From Capitulum mitella (lineage: Eukaryota; Arthropoda; Thecostraca; Pollicipedomorpha; Pollicipedidae): DNA of 64,000 bases. The position numbers and the translations under genes were made by a program. The stretch spans positions 15,871,307-15,935,306 of the forward strand of contig CP099849.1 of assembly GCA_030062745.1 (NCBI GenBank), in the 5' to 3' direction. The notes under the pieces are model-generated. The model ran no database searches and was not told where the DNA came from. It saw nothing but the letters and a program-made list of their open reading frames with translations. Of the stretch, positions 22,291 through 35,350 are shown in pieces. Each line of letters opens with the position of its first letter. Position 1 is the first letter of the stretch.

Positions 22291-25200
22291 TCAACAAACT
22301 GACGGAGGTACGATAGCAATTTCCGTGGGTAAAGTACACAACAAAGCTGTGGAAACGAAGAAAACCTCGTAACTTGTGTTATTTTGTATATATTCTTCTT
22401 ACATGTGACGTCAAAAGTTTTGGAACCAGTACGTACGACCTTACCAAAAACGGTTGCCACATGCTTTATCTGAAATAACTTTTGATCACATCGGCCGAAT
22501 CATGCAAAATTTTAAGTCTAATTTAGAATAAGTCTAAAATCAAGCGATCTTACCATTGGTCTTAATTATAGCATTTCAAGTACCCTGATGAATGAGCTAC
22601 GAAATTATCTCCCAAGTTCCAACTCAAGTCCAACTAACCAAGCTGAACATTCCCGTCCGATTTGCTGGTCAATTTGTGACATCATTTGGAGTGCCCACTA
22701 GCCTTGATTAATCCCCAGTGAACGTGAGAAATTTCCACGTAGATCACGTAACAAAATTCCTGAGGCCGATTTGAATTGACTATTTAGCAGTCTTATTTTC
22801 ATACCCTGTATTTCGCTTGAAACCCATGCATGCAGTAAGGTTTTGACGTGTCTGACGCTGATGGCTGCAGGATTTGGGTGTAAACCTTGAATTGTATGAT
22901 TTATGATTGGATGTTTGGGTGAGCAGCAGCTTGGTTGGGGGGAGACAAAATTTTGGGGCTTGACACATGTGGAATGAAATTGGTGGTATTTGGGCTCGTT
23001 AACCCATCAATGTCGAAAAGGTTTCTGCGAGATTTCAGTGAGGCTAGTTTTAGATTTTTCATCAGAGCCTGTCAGTAGAATGACCTTCAATTTTTGTGAA
23101 AATCACACTACCGAAAGTAATAGCTTCCGGGTTGGTAGCTATAGTTACCAATCAACACTTACGTGGTCCAAAATATGGTGATGCAATCAATATATTGCTG
23201 CCTCGTCTAAACCCCATGACAAATTCGGATGGCTTTTGGTGCAGTAATGCCCAGTAAGTAAGAACCCCGACGGTGTCAAAAATATCCCGGTGACTGATCA
23301 TTTTTTTGTGATAAAGAGGGTGCTTAGGGGCCATATTTGGCACTATGCCGACGAAAGGCCGTAATGCAAAGCAAACTGATGTTATTTTCTCCCACAACTA
23401 ACGCTATTTTTCCTTGCAACAACCTCATTTAAAGGGATGGTTGAAGAATGTGTTGTTAAAATGCGAATCTTGTGCTTTAAAATATGTCGTTAGCAGGAAG
23501 GTGATGAGGTATGTCGTTGACAATAATGAAATGGGGAACAGTCTGACTATCATGTATTCCGTGCGAATTTTTACCAATGTCTGGGTTCACAATCCGCAAT
23601 TAATCAGAGACTGGAAAAACAGCATTAAAAAACGATATGCAGTCCTTATTGTAATCCCAACCAGCGAGTGAAATGGATCTCAGATAGGCGTCGGTGGGAA
23701 TTTACTTAGCGTTAACGAGCGGGACGCTCACCGATCACAATTTCGGCTCCCATATCTTGGTACTCATATGAGATTCACATGTGTCCCATATGCCAAGTGC
23801 GGGTAGTAATATAGGCGCCCCAGTCTTCGAAGCTTTGTGTTCTTTCTTTCGGTTTTGGTCTGAGGTGCTTTCTGTTGGTTCGCTAACCTGGCATTGCCGG
23901 GCGGGGGGAGAGGGGGGTGGAGGGTAACGGCCCCGGTCTATCTCGAGAGCCAGTCGCGCCTGGTTTGGCTTACTTGAACGGCAATCAACGGCGCCGAATC
24001 GTGTGATTTTGCGACATATACATTTTTGTACTTTCGGACAGCGGTGATGTCATAGAAAAGGTCAAACTCTCAAAGGTAACTCTTTTCCCCAATCGCCTAA
24101 TCACAATGAAAAGCATATTCAGGCCGAAGTGCGAATGGTTTCATGTCCCAGGACAGATTTACTTCAAATTCTGAGTGCCACCTGACCTAAGATCGTGAAA
24201 GATGGTTGCAGGGTAAGTCACAGGGACACAGGTCATGGTCGCAGGGTAAGTCGACTTTGAAGTCTGTGCCAACGGTTCAGGCAATGCATGTTTCCCAGCT
24301 CATCTGACATGGAGATACTAAATGGAACTTTCAAAAAGCGTTGTATACGAGTTAAGTAAAGCCTGCCAAAACCTCAAAGTACTTTGGGAATAAAAGATGC
24401 CTTGTATATCCAGTCTCTATACTGATATTGATTAGTTAATTTCGTACGGGTATTCTCGTTGGATAGCAGTCGTATTATGGTCGCGAATGTATCCGTAATC
24501 CGTGTTATGCGTACATGTCTAAGTGTGGCTGGTTCGTGCGTCTCATTTGAAACTTCGGCTCAATAAAAGTTTGACGTCCAGCGCCATCTAGCTTTATTTC
24601 CTCATGACGCGGACTCGACCGGCGATCCCCAGTCCTCTATCCTACTAATGACGTGAAACTGCGTTGATAACAACTGGGGGCCTGCCGTCTGAGGTCGGGG
24701 ACAGGTCATCTTTTACGACCTCTGATATAGAAATGCATTGTTTTCATCATTTGGGACCCGCTTACATATGACGTTTACATATTACATTGATGTTTCCATG
24801 ATGTCTTGTGCATGTTCATTACCATATATGACGCCGCGTGCATCCGTCTTTGACAGGGCCCGAACATTTGGCAGGTTACGTTGACGTTCAAATATCATAA
24901 ATGTCATGCGTTGAAAACAGAAAAGCAGAGATAAATAAACAAAATATAGAACGCATCCAAAATAATCCACATGGCCTGACATGCCTCTTACACATGTCTG
25001 CTGGAGCCGTGTATGGTCCATGCAAGTTTTTCAAATAGTTGTGTGTAACGCAAGTTAAAGCTACAACGTTTCAAAGTCATACCTAGAACACGATGGCTTT
25101 GGCCTGAGAAAAGCCGCCGGAGGTGAGCTGAATTGACAACGGCAGAAAATACTGTTTTGAATTTTTGCAAAGCAGATTGTTATTTTTCCAGTTGCTGAAA

Positions 25201-28200
25201 ACAGTGCTGGCCAAAAGCGCGAAAAACGTCATGTGCCCGAAAAAGAAAAGGAGGCAGTAGCATGTTAAAACGAATTCTGCTTCCCACTGTACGGTTTTGT
25301 AGGATTCCAAAGTAGTTCCAGTTGTCTTGTGACGTCCGCATTGGTGTTGATACGTTGGCGCTGGTTATGACCTTGGAGTAGGAAAGCAATATGCGAAGTG
25401 TTATTCCATATGCTATCCTCACATATAACAAATGTAAATACATATCAATATTATCTCTTTGACTTTTACTGCTTTTGGAAAGTCTTCTGTCTGAAGAAGT
25501 CTCTTGCACTCAGTTCACCAGGTGCAAAAATAATGTTAGCACTAATCTGGACACTGGCCAAGTCTCAAAACAACAAAACAAGTCTCAAACAACAAAACAA
25601 AAAAAAGCCTGCACATTACAGGATACGGTTTGAGTTATGGAAAAAGAGAATGGATAAGTTTCTACAGCCACAGGCGCCATTAAACTCTGTTCCGCTTTTT
25701 CCTGAAAGCTACTTTGAAAGGAAATTTCCGATCTGGACTTACAGCCGTCAAATTCTACATCGCTGAGTGCTGTTCGTTTACAACAACACGACCGGAACAG
25801 TGTGCTTTTGCCACGACAACATTTACAGCCCAGCAACACGCAGTTCACGGCAATGTTCCTGTCATAACACTGGCAACGACACCAAGCTGCGAAACTACCA
25901 CTCATCTTCACGTAATGGTTTGCGCAGAAACCGCAGCATTACCCTCGAACATGCGATTGGCCGTGGCTTTAAAAAGTGCAGTGCACGACGCAGTTTTGGT
26001 CAGTAATGAGGTGATGGTTTACGTTCCTCACATGGTAAAATAACTGGTGACGGTAACTATACGTCGTTTTAGTTCTTTAGAAGAACCGCTGTCGTGAATT
26101 CTGGCCATCCGTAGTTTCGGTGTAAATAGTTGCTGGTATTTCGTGCAAGAGCAGATCAGCTGTCATGGTTTAGGCAGGGCGGTGACAAATGGCAGGTCGT
26201 ATGCCAGACGTTTAGCTGCAGGTACGTCACACCACATCACGACCACTTCCGGCCCACCGTCCGCAACGACGTTTGTTCCCGGAAAGGTTAACAGACAAAG
26301 CTCGAATTTCGAACCATATTTATGTAGCGTCATTGTCCGCAGTCAGCTCATCACATCGCGGGAACAGGCCTTAGAATGTCACGTTGCACATTTTTTTTTG
26401 TTTGCGAAACTTTTCGCCATTGGCAAAGTTATTTTGTGCGTAACGGCGTTTCTAACATCCTGAGAGGACGAGCACGAATCTAATGGAAGTTCGACCAAGC
26501 CACAAACAAAAGTAAAGGTAATGCTTGGACTAAAAAAACTTACCGAAAATATTTCAAAGTTGGAATACATGTACATGAAAAATGGCTGATCATTTGTTGG
26601 AAAGATACTTTTTGCTCGTTTACGAATATTCGATTTTTTTTTCTCCCTCTTTGTAACGTAATAACGGAGTTAGCGGGAGTTCATGAGAGAATTGACACAT
26701 TGTCTTTTAACCCTCTTCCTTGAGGGCTAGACGGTATGGCCGATTCCCGGCAGGAGGAGGGGGCGGATACGTCCCCCCGCCTGAGATCTCGAGAACTACT
26801 CATTCAATTTCATCGCAACAAACGGCAATCGATTTGGCATGATGTAAACTACATCTTTATAACAAGAAGCTTTCAAAATTTTGAAAGGGGCGGATACGAG
26901 GGGGGGGAAAGTCGAAGTGAGAGATATCTTTGGACTTGTTCTAACTCTGTTGTTTATGGACCGTTTTTGATGGCATTGGCATGCATCGAGAGGTTATGGT
27001 TGGGACTCTTACCACTGGTCCATGTATTCCAAATTTTGAGAAAGAAAAGCTTGTCAAAACCTCAAGTAGCAAAACAAGTTAAGAACACTTTTACCAATAG
27101 TCATGCTGTGCTGAAGAAGTACAAATCGTATTACATTGTTTGAATAACGTTAGCATAGGCGGTGCCAGGGACATAAAAAAGGGGGAAATGTCATGGTCAT
27201 ATGTTTATCAGGCCAGCTTACGACCTTTGGCCTTAAATGACCTCCAGTGACCTTAGAATCACATGGAATGGTCTTGGGTGCATTTCATATTGTTTGAAAA
27301 CGTTTCCAATCATTTGTATTTACTCTATTTCTAAAATTCCATTTAACGGCTCTTGCGACATTGGGCACGCGCACTGACGTTTTAGGTCATAGCTCCGTGA
27401 CCCGACCTAATATCGACCTGTAACTTGGTACATAAGTAGAGGGCACCCTTTCACGTCATATATATTCCGGATTTATTACTTGGAGTAATAGATTACTATG
27501 AAACCAAATTTCACTCACCTTGTGAAGTGACCTTGTGAAGTGACTGCAGGTAAGGAAAATGACATTTGTATGCTTACCCAACTATTTATTTATACACCCA
27601 TAAAAAGGTTAAAGTTTTATCTTGAAAACGCTATTTTTGGCAACCGTTTTTCTTTTCCTGAACAGGGCCAAGAATGACTTAAGGTGCCTCTCAAAACCGT
27701 TACCAGGCTCCGCCCCTGACCAAAATGGAATTACGAAATTTTGCTTAAGTAAAGTAAGTAAAAAGGATGATTAGCAAAAATCACCAGGTTTCGTGCAGCT
27801 ACGTCAAAAACCCTGGAACTGGGAAACAAAAAACCCGAAGTGGGGGAAGGATTCAGCGCTCCTGCCGGGAACAGTGTTAAAATCGAGGCGCCCTAGTAAA
27901 ACGAAATTATTGAGCACGTGCGTTATTTGAAAGCACGCTTTGAGATATTTCGTTTTTGAATCCTTTCTCCCTCGCTTAGACCTAGAGCACAAAAGAGGTT
28001 GGCTTTATATATACCAGGTAAACTCAGTCCGTAACCGTCTCTGTCAAAATAACGTATTCCGGTGTCATTGACACACGGTTCTCGACCAATACCAGGCCGG
28101 CGTAGGTTGGCCGTCAGCTGGCTAGCCGATTATGCCGGCTACGTTTGCTTACGACGAGCTTTGGCGGTGACAGAGGTCGGGCACTATCTGCTTGTACTTC

Positions 28201-30630
28201 GTATTTGATTCTATCAGTAGATGCAGTTTCATATTTTCGCGGATCCTTTTAGGCTGGCTTTAACGTGGGGTTAAAAAAATGACGGAGCTTTGAGGGCTGG
28301 GACAGTTGCAGGCATGATGCAGGAGTGGGGGGCCTTGCCAGGCGATCGAGCCTTAGCAGGATCATGTATTGGGCCTTGGACTGGATTGGTGTGTAGTAGA
28401 CCGCAAGTAGTTGTCAGTTTTAGACTAGGCTATTGTTTCATATGTTTGGCTTCTCTTGCATTTATCATGGTTATTGTCGAAATGACGTAAAAGCGCTCAG
28501 CTTAATACTGCCCGCATACTGGGTGAACAGCGGCATGTCGCCTTAGACGTCACGCCAGACACCACTGTGGCCGGACGGTTTTACCTGGACTTCTAGGGCC
28601 TTGGATAGGCTACTCTCGTCCCAAAAACGTATATAGCTCAGAATCCTGAGATCCATGGAGGAAAGCACGTGCGGCCGCCGCGAGCGGTTCCTCCACTTTG
28701 AAGGTGCGCTCTGCGTGACGTCATCTGGGGAGCAAGCTGGCTTGGATTGCCGTTACAGCAAGCACGTTTTTGCGTTTTTTGTTTTGTCTCCGCGAAACTA
28801 GGGGCCATGGAGTGTCGCGGAAAAATCGGCGTGTTGCTACTGAGGAGATCTCGCGCTTGGTGTGCAGTTTTTGTCAGCAGGTCAATTGCTGGTTTCGCTA
28901 GGTTAGTTCAAACGTCTCATTTTGTAAAATCATTGGTATATTCGTGCTCCGATGGACCCCGCTGCCTAACGGATAAGGCCCATAACACCACCCCACATCA
29001 ACGCCCGCATCTGCGATCCGTGCATTCAGTATAAAAGCTCAACCACGTTTCTATGAATGAACTAAAATGATGATTCTTCGCATGACCACATGGCCATGTA
29101 CAACGCGGATCACCGCATGTCGCAGCGGTTTTCCTCAGGAGGGGGCCAGATATCAAATTTCGTAATATGCCGCCGCATATCACACAATTTTTAGGAAAAA
29201 GCAACAATTTTATGTAACTTACCGCATATTTAACCCACAGGAATACATATAATGTTTGCTTTGCAGCATATATGTGATCACTATCCTGTGTTCCTGCAAA
29301 GTCACCATACATCTAGTGTAGACCTCTTGGCATGGGGGCATGTACCCCATGGCCCCCCTTGGCTACGTCCCTGCTACACCAGCTCAGTCTACAAAACAAA
29401 TCAACTCAGGTAATATTGATACTGCACCAGATCAATGTCCGTTAGTATGAGGGGCTGCCAGGGTGAAGTAGAACGCTAAGAAGGTGATTTTTTCCTTAAT
29501 ATTCATGGCATTCAAACAGTTTCCACATCAAGGCCTGGTATATTGTGATAACTCTGCAAATGCCGATTAAATGCTCATTGAATGCAAATCTATGTAGTTC
29601 ATTACTGATGATGGTGAAATACCAAATTCATGATGCTTCACAATCTTTTCTTTTCTGCGACTGTGGTCGTGCCAGTATTTCCTCACTTTGTCAAGGGATC
29701 TGCACTGGCTGCCTGGCACTGCGTAAGGCGCACCTAATACCAGCTAGCACCGCTGAATACTGCCCTAGCACTGACAAAGTCTCATTGGTAATGTCATGTT
29801 TCAAGAACGTGTTGAAGAAAACAGTATGGCAATTCCTAGTACTGTATACACAATCCCACCCGATATCTTATCAGTTTTATCCTGAATGTGATATACAGTT
29901 TGTCAAACATTTTTTCAGTGTTATAAAAACATTGGTTTAAAACAATTTTCATACGTAGGTAATATCTACCCCGCATCCCGCGTACAAAGAACAAAATACA
30001 AGCACAAATCACAATCCGAGCTCGTTTAGACATAAACTTTTCATTTTCATAACTTCAGAAACCAGCCAGCGTGGGTTTGAAACCTTAACATAGGCCATAC
30101 AACAAAACTAACTGCACTAACTGCTTAGGACGTACCCGCAATACAGAAATATCAGCGATTCGGGGTCACTTTCAATTTGCTTTGCACTGCTTTCCACTCA
30201 AAACAAGCGGCCAACCAACAATAGAATGTGCTCCCCAGTTGACGTACAACATTTGGACCAATTAGCGCCCGTTCGATCTGCTTTTGCTCGCAAAATTACT
30301 TTCTGATGGTTGTCTTATATTTGCTGCTAGCCCTTTTTCCGAACATCTCAGAAATTCTGCTAGCTGGTGATGCTCACGATGATAGGCAAAACTGACTTGG
30401 CCGTTAAAGCTGGAACAGATCCCCCTGGGTTGGCCTAGAGGCAGCCATGCCACCTTTCATGGCAGACGAGAAGACAAAGATTGTCCAGTTTTATGTCTAG
30501 TCCAAATCAGAAGTCAAAACGTCACGATCATTCAAACGTTTTTTTCAGGGCCAAAAAGGCACCGAGTAGAAACACAATTCTGAACACCATATACAATTCC
30601 TTGGCCTTTGGAACTGTGGACAACCTCCAC
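22291..30630. other. Gene-free stretch with scattered old repeats
   Basis: No exon recognised. Items seen are a CTCF-like CAGCGCCATCTAG at 24579-24591, a duplicated GCAGGGTAAGTC at 24208 and 24240, and TGACCTTGTGAAG duplicated near 27520. A tRNA-Arg-like 5' fragment (GCCTAACGGATAAGGC) lies at 28963-28978. Confidence 0.45.
29230..29373 (-). mobile_element. Second copy (one end only) of the CAGGGACGTAGCC element
   Basis: From 29373 leftward the minus strand reads CAGGGACGTAGCC, then GGGGGGCCATG, GGTCTACACTAGAT, TGACTTTGCAGGA and AGCAAACATTA, parallel to 18465-18620. The other end was not found. Confidence 0.55.
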
Positions 30631-31053
30631 CAGGGACGTCAATTTCTGTAAATGATGGGGGGGGGGGGGCGAGCCGAGGGCCCGAGAACCTAACCTCCCC
30701 CCAAATGTGGGTTTCTCAACGGATTTAGCTCACTTTATTTTGGCCAGCGGAAATTTATAGTTTTTTTGCTACTATCTGTCAAATAAGTAATTACGCTTAT
30801 CCCCATGTATATGTATAAATATACATATGTACGTATGTAGAAGATGGAACGATAGATGTATACGTCGTTTTAGACTTTATTTTATACTTTTTGCCTGTCT
30901 TTTATCTACTGCGTCCGATTTTTCGCAACTATTACTTATTTCCCATCAAATTCGGCAGAAAATATTGGGTGGACCCAAACCAACATTGGGTGGGCCCAAA
31001 TCAACATTGGGTGGGCCAGGGCCCTCTCAAAAGAACATAACTCGACATCCCTG
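30631..31053 (-). mobile_element. hAT-type MITE, copy 1
   Basis: 423 bp. On the minus strand it starts CAGGGATGTCGAGTT and ends AATTGACGTCCCTG, giving terminal inverted repeats. The 8-bp flanks are ACCTCCAC and GCCTCCAC (7 of 8 identical), the length expected for hAT insertions. Non-coding, with three CACCCAATGTTG-type tandem motifs near the start. Confidence 0.82.
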
Positions 31054-31061
31054 GCCTCCAC

Positions 31062-32335
31062 CAACAGACCGCAAACGGTCGAAGCGCAAGGTGGCCTGTG
31101 CCGCCAAAGCCCGGGAGGCCATTGAGCTGAGCCCATGCAAGTCCCTGCGGCGGCTCGGTCAAGAGCTGAGCTGCAGCAAGATAACGGCTCATCGTCTAGC
31201 AAGAACGGACCTTTGGCCAGGGGTGACGATTTGTTCTCTTTTAAGAGGGCTATGGCCCACCCAATGTTGATTTAGGCCCACCCAATGTTGGTTTGGGCCC
31301 ACCTAATATTTTCTGCCGTTTTAAAAATGAATGAGTAATAATAACGAAGAGAACGGCTGCAAGAGATAACAATGAGTTGGAAAGTAAAGAAAAAATCTAA
31401 AGCGATGTATCTGTCTACATTTTTATCTTCCATCTATATACCAATATGTATGACGATAAATGCATTTTTTATTCGATAAATACTAACAAAAAAACTATAT
31501 TTCAGTTGGTTAAACTAAATTTCTATCTAAAAATCCAAAACTAAATTTCTGTTGGTCAAACTAAAGTGGGCTAAATCCGTTGAGAAACCCACATCTGAGG
31601 GGAGATTAGGCTATCGGACTCTCGGCTCGCCCCCCAATCATTTTCGGAAATCGTCGCCCTTGCCTACGGCTATATGCCTACAAAGCGCAGGAACATCAGG
31701 CCCTCAACAAGTGCAACTACGCCGCACGCGCTTAGTTCTACGGCTGGTTCCTCAGACATTGCGACGGTCCATCTAACTTTGTGAGTAATGTGTGATTCTC
31801 CGATGAGACCCGCTTTATCTGGACGGCCGAGTTGATAGCCGAAATAACATATTTTGGTCGTCAGCAAAACCAGTCGTCGAGGCCCCCTGTACAGCGAGAA
31901 GCGCACAGCCTGATACGCGGTCAGCAGCAGTGGTGTTATCAGCCCGTATTGGTTTGAAGACGGCGACGGTTAACGCCCAGCGGTGTCGACGGGTCCTCGC
32001 CAAGTTTTGGATTGCCCTGAAAAGAAAGCTGGGCGACAGAGTTCAGTCACAGTGGTTCCAGCAGGACGGCGCAACGGTTCACACAGCAAAGCGGACCCGA
32101 GAGGGGCTTCGAGGCCACTTGGGCGAGAGGATCCTCTCATCGAAGTAACATGTGAGGGGCCGTCCCTTTCATCGGACTTGAGCCCCCTAGATTTTTTTCT
32201 GCGGGGACGTCTAAAGTCCACTGTGTATGCGAGGAGCCCCCACACGATGGAGGAACTCAGGGCAGCCATCACGTCAAAAGTTCGCCGTGTAAGGCCGGAG
32301 ACGTACTGGGCAGTGTTGATGTTCATGCAGTGACG
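31062..32335 (+). pseudogene. Tc1/mariner-class transposase pseudogene, split by a MITE
   Basis: The first part (31062-31217) is a helix-turn-helix DNA-binding region ending LRRLGQELSCSKITAHRLAR. The second (31663-32335) begins LYAYKAQEHQALNKCNYAAR, then FSDETRFIW, WFQQDGATVHTAKRT and, in another frame, SDLSPLDFF and STVYARSPHTMEELRAAI. These are the acidic catalytic blocks of this transposase class. At least three frameshifts or stops break it, and the 445-bp MITE sits between the two domains. Inactive. Confidence 0.82.
31218..31662 (+). mobile_element. hAT-type MITE, copy 2, inserted in a transposase pseudogene
   Basis: 445 bp, opposite in orientation to copy 1 and about as diverged from it as from copy 3. 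Ends CAGGGGTGACGATTT and AAATCGTCGCCCTTG are inverted repeats. The flanks CCTTTGGC and CCTACGGC match at 6 of 8. Removing it rejoins the interrupted transposase reading. Confidence 0.82.
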
Positions 32336-32554
32336 CGCGGCTAAGTGCCTGGAACAAAATGAGGGGATGTTGAACTTGCCTTCTAACGCGTCTTACATGT
32401 GTTTCAGGCGACTGTGTTTACTGTTGAGGTATTCCACCATAGATCGGCCGGGCCGTACACGCTCATGTCTCAGATTATTTTGATGTAAAGTTTTCTGTAG
32501 AGTTATCTTATTCTCTGAATTCATTTCTGATTTAAGTCAGATGATCATATCAAT

Positions 32555-32850
32555 ATCAGATCGATACGACTTACGGTGTTTGAGATATAGCCCTTACAGT
32601 TTTTCGTGATCAGTAATGTGGGATATTTTTAGCTGCCTGGAAGTTGTATAAAATCGGTGCGAATATACAAATGTTATGTATTATCCAAAGGCCATGATTT
32701 GAAGATAATGACACATGTTTTGGCTTTTGATTTTGAAGTTTTTCGATGCGACTTCGTGACCCTAAGTCATGTGACCCATCTTGATCTGATCTCAGTTAAA
32801 TTTTGGACTTTTTTGTCGAAACAAAGGTTGATGCGTTATATTTGAACTGT
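32555..32850 (+). repeat. Repeat family C, copy 1
   Basis: TATAAAATCGGTGC, ATATACAAATGTTATGTAT and CGACTTCGTGA are shared, in order, with the minus strand of 35035-35350. Function unknown. Confidence 0.7.
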
Positions 32851-33439
32851 AAAGTCATTTTCTGCTTATGCCACCTCAGTGTGAAAAACCGCAGCTCCCT
32901 GAATGAGGCTCTGCTTTGCCGCAGGAAGCCAGTATAAACACGGACTTCTTTGGTAAGAAAATGATTTAGAATGCCTGACGATTATTTGGGAAGAATATGA
33001 AATAATGGAATTGGCACATTGCAATTCAAAATATGTTTTGCATCTGTATGTGTGCGTCCATTCATCGCTAAGGTTTCTTGTTTTGGTAAAACTTAGTTCG
33101 AGGAGATAAAGATGGTCCTTTGTGACACACGTACTGTGGATTACAAGCAGTTCATAAATGTGAAGGCAGGTCGATACTGACCCAAAGTAAATCATTATTG
33201 GCGAGGTCGGGGCCGAGCATATATGAACGTAACTTGGAGCGGAGTAGTCGTTCATGAACAAGAAATAAAAGTGTTCATTTAATGTTTATTATTGTTATTA
33301 ATTATTTGTTATTTTTTTAAATTTGATAAATAATCAAGCAAGGACCAGCCGTGAAGGTACATCATCATAGTATCAAGCTCATGAATGGGTTTCTAAGAGT
33401 GAAAGATGTGACCTATAAAGATCTCATCAGTTATGCTGT

Positions 33440-34330
33440 TTGTGACAATGGGCGTGAAGAATGCTTGGCGGTTGTGTCAACTGTGCCCAGGGAAAGAGGG
33501 AGTTCTTTCATCTTAACATGTAATTTTGGATGGTGACGCTGATGATGATTTTCATGTTCGGTACAAACAGTGGGTGAGTACTGATCGGTGGAACTTGGTG
33601 GACATGGTTGAGCCGCGACTAAACTTTCTATGGAACGTCAGCAGGAGGGTAGTGAACCTGACCATCATTTCGTGTCCAGGCGTCATGGTCACGGATTCAG
33701 TAATGTGAAAAATTCCGTGTCCCCTGGGAAGGCTTTGGTTGTGGCTGATTTCTCGGAAAATAATGCTTTTATCACATAGGACGAAGTCCAGAGTCCTTTG
33801 GGACGAGAGCCAGCGCACTATTTACCCTCTTGTGGGATATTAGTCCCACATTGGCATCACACATCTCGTTCCGAAACTGAAGTCAAAGATTTCAAGAGGG
33901 CCCAAGTTTTTTACAAATGGATGTGCGGCACAGTATAAGGACAAATACAATTTTGTCAACATTGGCCACCGCAAATTTGACTTTGGGATTTCGTGCTAAT
34001 GTCACTTTGTTGGTGCAGCCTATTGAAAGGACGCATGTACGAGATACATGGGACAGCAAAAAAGGTCGCGGCTTAAGAAAGTTTGTCTCGATCGCATGTC
34101 GACCAAACAGCTTCAGCTCAGGCTATGTTTGATTTCCTCTCTATGAATGTCGTGTCATCGACTCGCTTCCTGTTTGTCAGCAAAGCCGAGGTAGATGCAG
34201 CAGCTACGCGCCTTCAGGAGCCGCTTTTCCAAAGCGGTGACCGTCAGGGGCACTCAGGGTCTGCATATGTTTCATCCTATCAGGCTGATGCCCATCGGAA
34301 GAAAAGAAGTTGCTGGTATGCATAAGGACA
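33440..34330 (+). pseudogene. Transposase-like pseudogene of an unnamed animal repeat family
   Basis: Broken frames read LCQLCPGKEGVLSS, then VRYKQWVSTDRWNLVDMVEP, then VVADFSENNAFIT, then FTNGCAAQYKDKYNFVNIGH and LFVSKAEVDAAATRLQEPLF. I recall the order CxxCPG, KQW..TDR, DFxEN and DGxxxQYK(N/D)(K/R) from a repeated protein family in many invertebrate genomes, but cannot name the superfamily. Stops and frameshifts occur between the blocks. Inactive. Confidence 0.6.
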
Positions 34331-35034
34331 CCACAGACAACTGAAAGGGTCAGCTCTCCCTTGACCACCTCTATTATCCTAGATACATACATACATATGC
34401 GTAATAAAACGGTTCAAATATTGCTGTTACTTTGTAGCAGTAACAATTTGTATCGTTCATTTTACGTCTGACTGCATTCGCCGCAATACGAAAGAGAAAA
34501 GAGCAGTCCCCTTCCTCCAACCTGAGATGTGTCATAGAGGATTACTCAAGTCTCTTCGAAGTCAGTTTACCGAAGAAGCAGAAGAAACTGTACACCCCTA
34601 TGTTGGGAAAGCTGGATACACTGATAGTTGGGACATTTCACCTCAGATGACCACCAAAATGCGAAAATATCAGTCTCATGATTCAGATCTCAACACAGCT
34701 TCTTTTTACAGCTTATCGGGTGCTCTGAATTAATTTTCACGATTTTGAGCTCCATCTGATGAACAGCTTCCGAGATATAACCTCTAAAAATTCGCAAGTA
34801 ATGGATGCATAAAGGCAAATGTAAAACATATTTGAAATGATGCTTTATTAACTTCAGTATCTGATGCCCTTACCAGATAGACGTCAGGTATTCTGAGTCA
34901 CTTTTTATCAAAAGAAGGCCGTTTTCTGCTGCCTTCCTGCTGCAAAGAAGAGCCTGCTTTTGGGGAAATACGGTTTTGCCCACTAACGTAACATTAGCAA
35001 ATAATAATAAAAGTATTAATACAAATACTTATAG

Positions 35035-35350
35035 CGAGGTCCAAAATTCCATACTTCTGCATTTCAAAGTCTATGTGATGACATTTGTTTTGGCACCAAA
35101 AGTCGAAAATGTCACTGCGATGAGGTTGACAGGTCACCTGATCTAATTTCACGAAGTCACGATATCAACAATGTTTCAAAATGAAAAACCAAGATATTTG
35201 CCGTAATTCCCAAACCATGACCTTTTGAAAGATACATAACATTTGTATATTTGCACCGATTTTATAGAGCATACAGGCCGCTAAAATACTCTTACATCCC
35301 CGACGTGGAAAAGTTATAGGAGCTATATCGCAAAAATCGTGTGTCTGATC
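35035..35350 (-). repeat. Repeat family C, copy 2 (inverted)
   Basis: Reverse complement aligns with 32555-32850 over about 300 bp at moderate identity, so both are old insertions of one family. Confidence 0.7.
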
